Shown here one piece after another: positions 4,945 to 5,796 of a stretch of DNA of 5,796 nucleotides. Source of the DNA: Lachnospiraceae bacterium. Its GTDB lineage: Bacteria > Bacillota > Clostridia > Lachnospirales > Lachnospiraceae. The notes beneath the pieces were generated by a model. The model worked only from the letters and a program-made list of their open reading frames with translations, was not told the origin of the DNA and searched no databases. The DNA lies in contig JAFOIS010000268.1 of NCBI GenBank assembly GCA_017420605.1, forward strand, positions 1 to 5,796, given 5' to 3'. Position 1 is the first letter of the stretch. Every line of letters starts with the position of its first letter. The translations under genes were made by a program, and so were the position numbers.

Positions 4945-5796
4945 TTAACAAGAGACTCGCCTCTCGGCGTAATAGTCTGACATGGAGATTAGCCCAAATG
5001 CGGCTAATCTCTTGTTGCTTATGGCCTTCTGTATCCATCCATTATGAGCAAGTCTTGCATATCGGTCGCCACAGTACGCGATGTTAAACGCCGCCCATCT
5101 GGGTACATCCAGTTTCATCAGGTTCTTTGCTCTATTCTTTGCCGATTTCCAGTGTTTCCAGATACACATCCTCAAACGGTATCTGATGTTACTGTCCAAC
5201 CGCTCGCACAAACCTTTCATGCATCCGATTTTGAAGTAGTTTACCCATCCTCGGATGAGCTGATTGAGTTTGAACACCTTGTAGGAATTACTTACTCCCC
5301 AGCCTCTGCGTGTCAGCTTCTTCATCTGTGCCTTGAACTTCGCTACAGCCTTTGGATGAGGTCTGGCTTTGTAGGCTTTGGCGAATGAGTCAAAGTAAAA
5401 TCCAAACCCGAGATACTTGATTCCTTTCGGCTTGTCGACCTTGCTCTTTTCGGCGTTGACTTTCAGTCCAAGCTTCTCCTCGATGAATCGAGTCACACTC
5501 TTCATGACTCTGTCTGCCGCCTGTCTGCTTCCAACCATGATGATCAGGTCGTCTGCATACCGGACGAAATCCAGCCCCCTTGCTTCCAGTTCCTTATCTA
5601 GTTTGTTGAGCATGATGTTCGCCAACAGCGGTGAAATGTTCCCTCCCTGCGGTGTGCCGACTACGGTATCTTCATACTCATCGTCGATCATTACTCCGCT
5701 GACGAGAAACTTTCTCACTACTGAAATGACATCTCCGTCCCTGATTGTTCGTCCGAAGATGGTCATCAGCTTGTCATGGTCTACTGTGTCAAAGAA
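4945..5796 (-). CDS. ltrA: Group II intron reverse transcriptase/maturase, C-terminal 283 residues
   Basis: The frame is open through the right edge, so the N-terminus is missing; the family is usually about 420 residues. The first visible residues, FFDTVDHDKLM, are RT block 3 with its catalytic aspartate. Next come block 4 GTPQGGNISPLLAN, block 5 YADD (codons at 5559-5548) with the other two catalytic aspartates, and LGLKVNAEKSKV and IKYLGFGF as blocks 6 and 7. The maturase X (GIIM) domain is marked by LNQLIRGWVNYFKIG. The C-terminal DNA-binding part ends NKRLAAFGLISMSDYY, and no HNH endonuclease domain follows, as in class C and D intron proteins. The protein helps the intron RNA fold and splice and primes its reverse transcription at new sites. 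The ATG at 5766 is internal, not the start. No frameshift or stop is seen. Confidence 0.92.
   Translation of the reverse strand, partial: FFDTVDHDKLMTIFGRTIRDGDVISVVRKFLVSGVMIDDEYEDTVVGTPQGGNISPLLANIMLNKLDKELEARGLDFVRYADDLIIMVGSRQAADRVMKSVTRFIEEKLGLKVNAEKSKVDKPKGIKYLGFGFYFDSFAKAYKARPHPKAVAKFKAQMKKLTRRGWGVSNSYKVFKLNQLIRGWVNYFKIGCMKGLCERLDSNIRYRLRMCIWKHWKSAKNRAKNLMKLDVPRWAAFNIAYCGDRYARLAHNGWIQKAISNKRLAAFGLISMSDYYAERRVSC

Larger units (their letters stand above)
4856..5796 (-). mobile_element. Group II intron (bacterial class C-like), 3' part, running off the right edge
   Basis: Reading leftwards on the minus strand, the element contains the reverse transcriptase/maturase gene, then domain V and domain VI of a self-splicing group II intron. 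The 3' splice site is placed near 4856, after the ending CTCGAT, because group II introns end in AY and the bulged branch adenosine (4862) would then be 7 bases from the end; 4855 is also possible. The 5' half, including domains I-III and the 5' splice site, lies beyond the window. All visible parts look intact, so the element may be active. Its base composition is visibly less GC-rich than the neighbouring operons, in line with recent entry. It lies in the same orientation as the deacylase operon and about 65 bases upstream of its -35 box. Class C introns usually insert just downstream of terminator hairpins; that 5' flank cannot be seen here. Confidence 0.85.

Noticed and set aside
5044..5388. 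Plus-strand open frame (114 residues) inside the intron
   Set aside because: It lies opposite the conserved maturase domain and shows no family features or ribosome site.

Overview
The window looks like a chromosomal segment of a fairly GC-rich anaerobic Firmicute, most likely a Clostridia member of the Lachnospiraceae or Oscillospiraceae type. This rests on strong AGGAGG-type ribosome binding sites, tight operon packing, a GH13 enzyme with Clostridia-like motif variants, and a group II intron whose RNA and protein resemble bacterial class C. The taxonomic call is inference from sequence style only.

Layout, left to right. (1) 1-180, + strand: C-terminal end of a membrane protein, probably a sugar transporter, whose stop overlaps the next start as ATGA. 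(2) 177-1865, +: an intact GH13 alpha-glucosidase of the oligo-1,6-glucosidase type, with catalytic Asp199, Glu253 and Asp323. Together these two form the end of an oligosaccharide uptake and hydrolysis operon. (3) 1872-3053, -: a class V PLP-dependent aminotransferase-fold enzyme without the usual cysteine desulfurase cysteine motif. (4) 3065-4711, -: an N-acyl-D-amino-acid deacylase-type amidohydrolase. Genes 4 then 3 form a two-gene operon transcribed leftwards, converging on the glucosidase with only 6 bp between the stops. (5) 4712-4855: a control region with a good sigma70-type promoter for that operon. A 10-bp direct repeat with an 18-bp period covers the -10 box and the start of the transcript, and a short dyad lies in the same place. 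(6) 4856-5796, -: the 3' part of a group II intron, comprising the reverse transcriptase/maturase (cut by the right edge), domain V and domain VI.

How it fits together. The left operon would import a small alpha-glucoside and hydrolyse it to glucose. The right operon would release free D-amino acids (or related amines) from N-acylated forms and pass them to a PLP enzyme; its true substrate is unknown. The two operons have no obvious metabolic link. The intron is a mobile insertion upstream of the second operon, in the same orientation. I did not see a clear new defence or mobile system. The best leads are the deacylase/PLP enzyme pair with its operator-like repeats, and the well-preserved intron 3' end.
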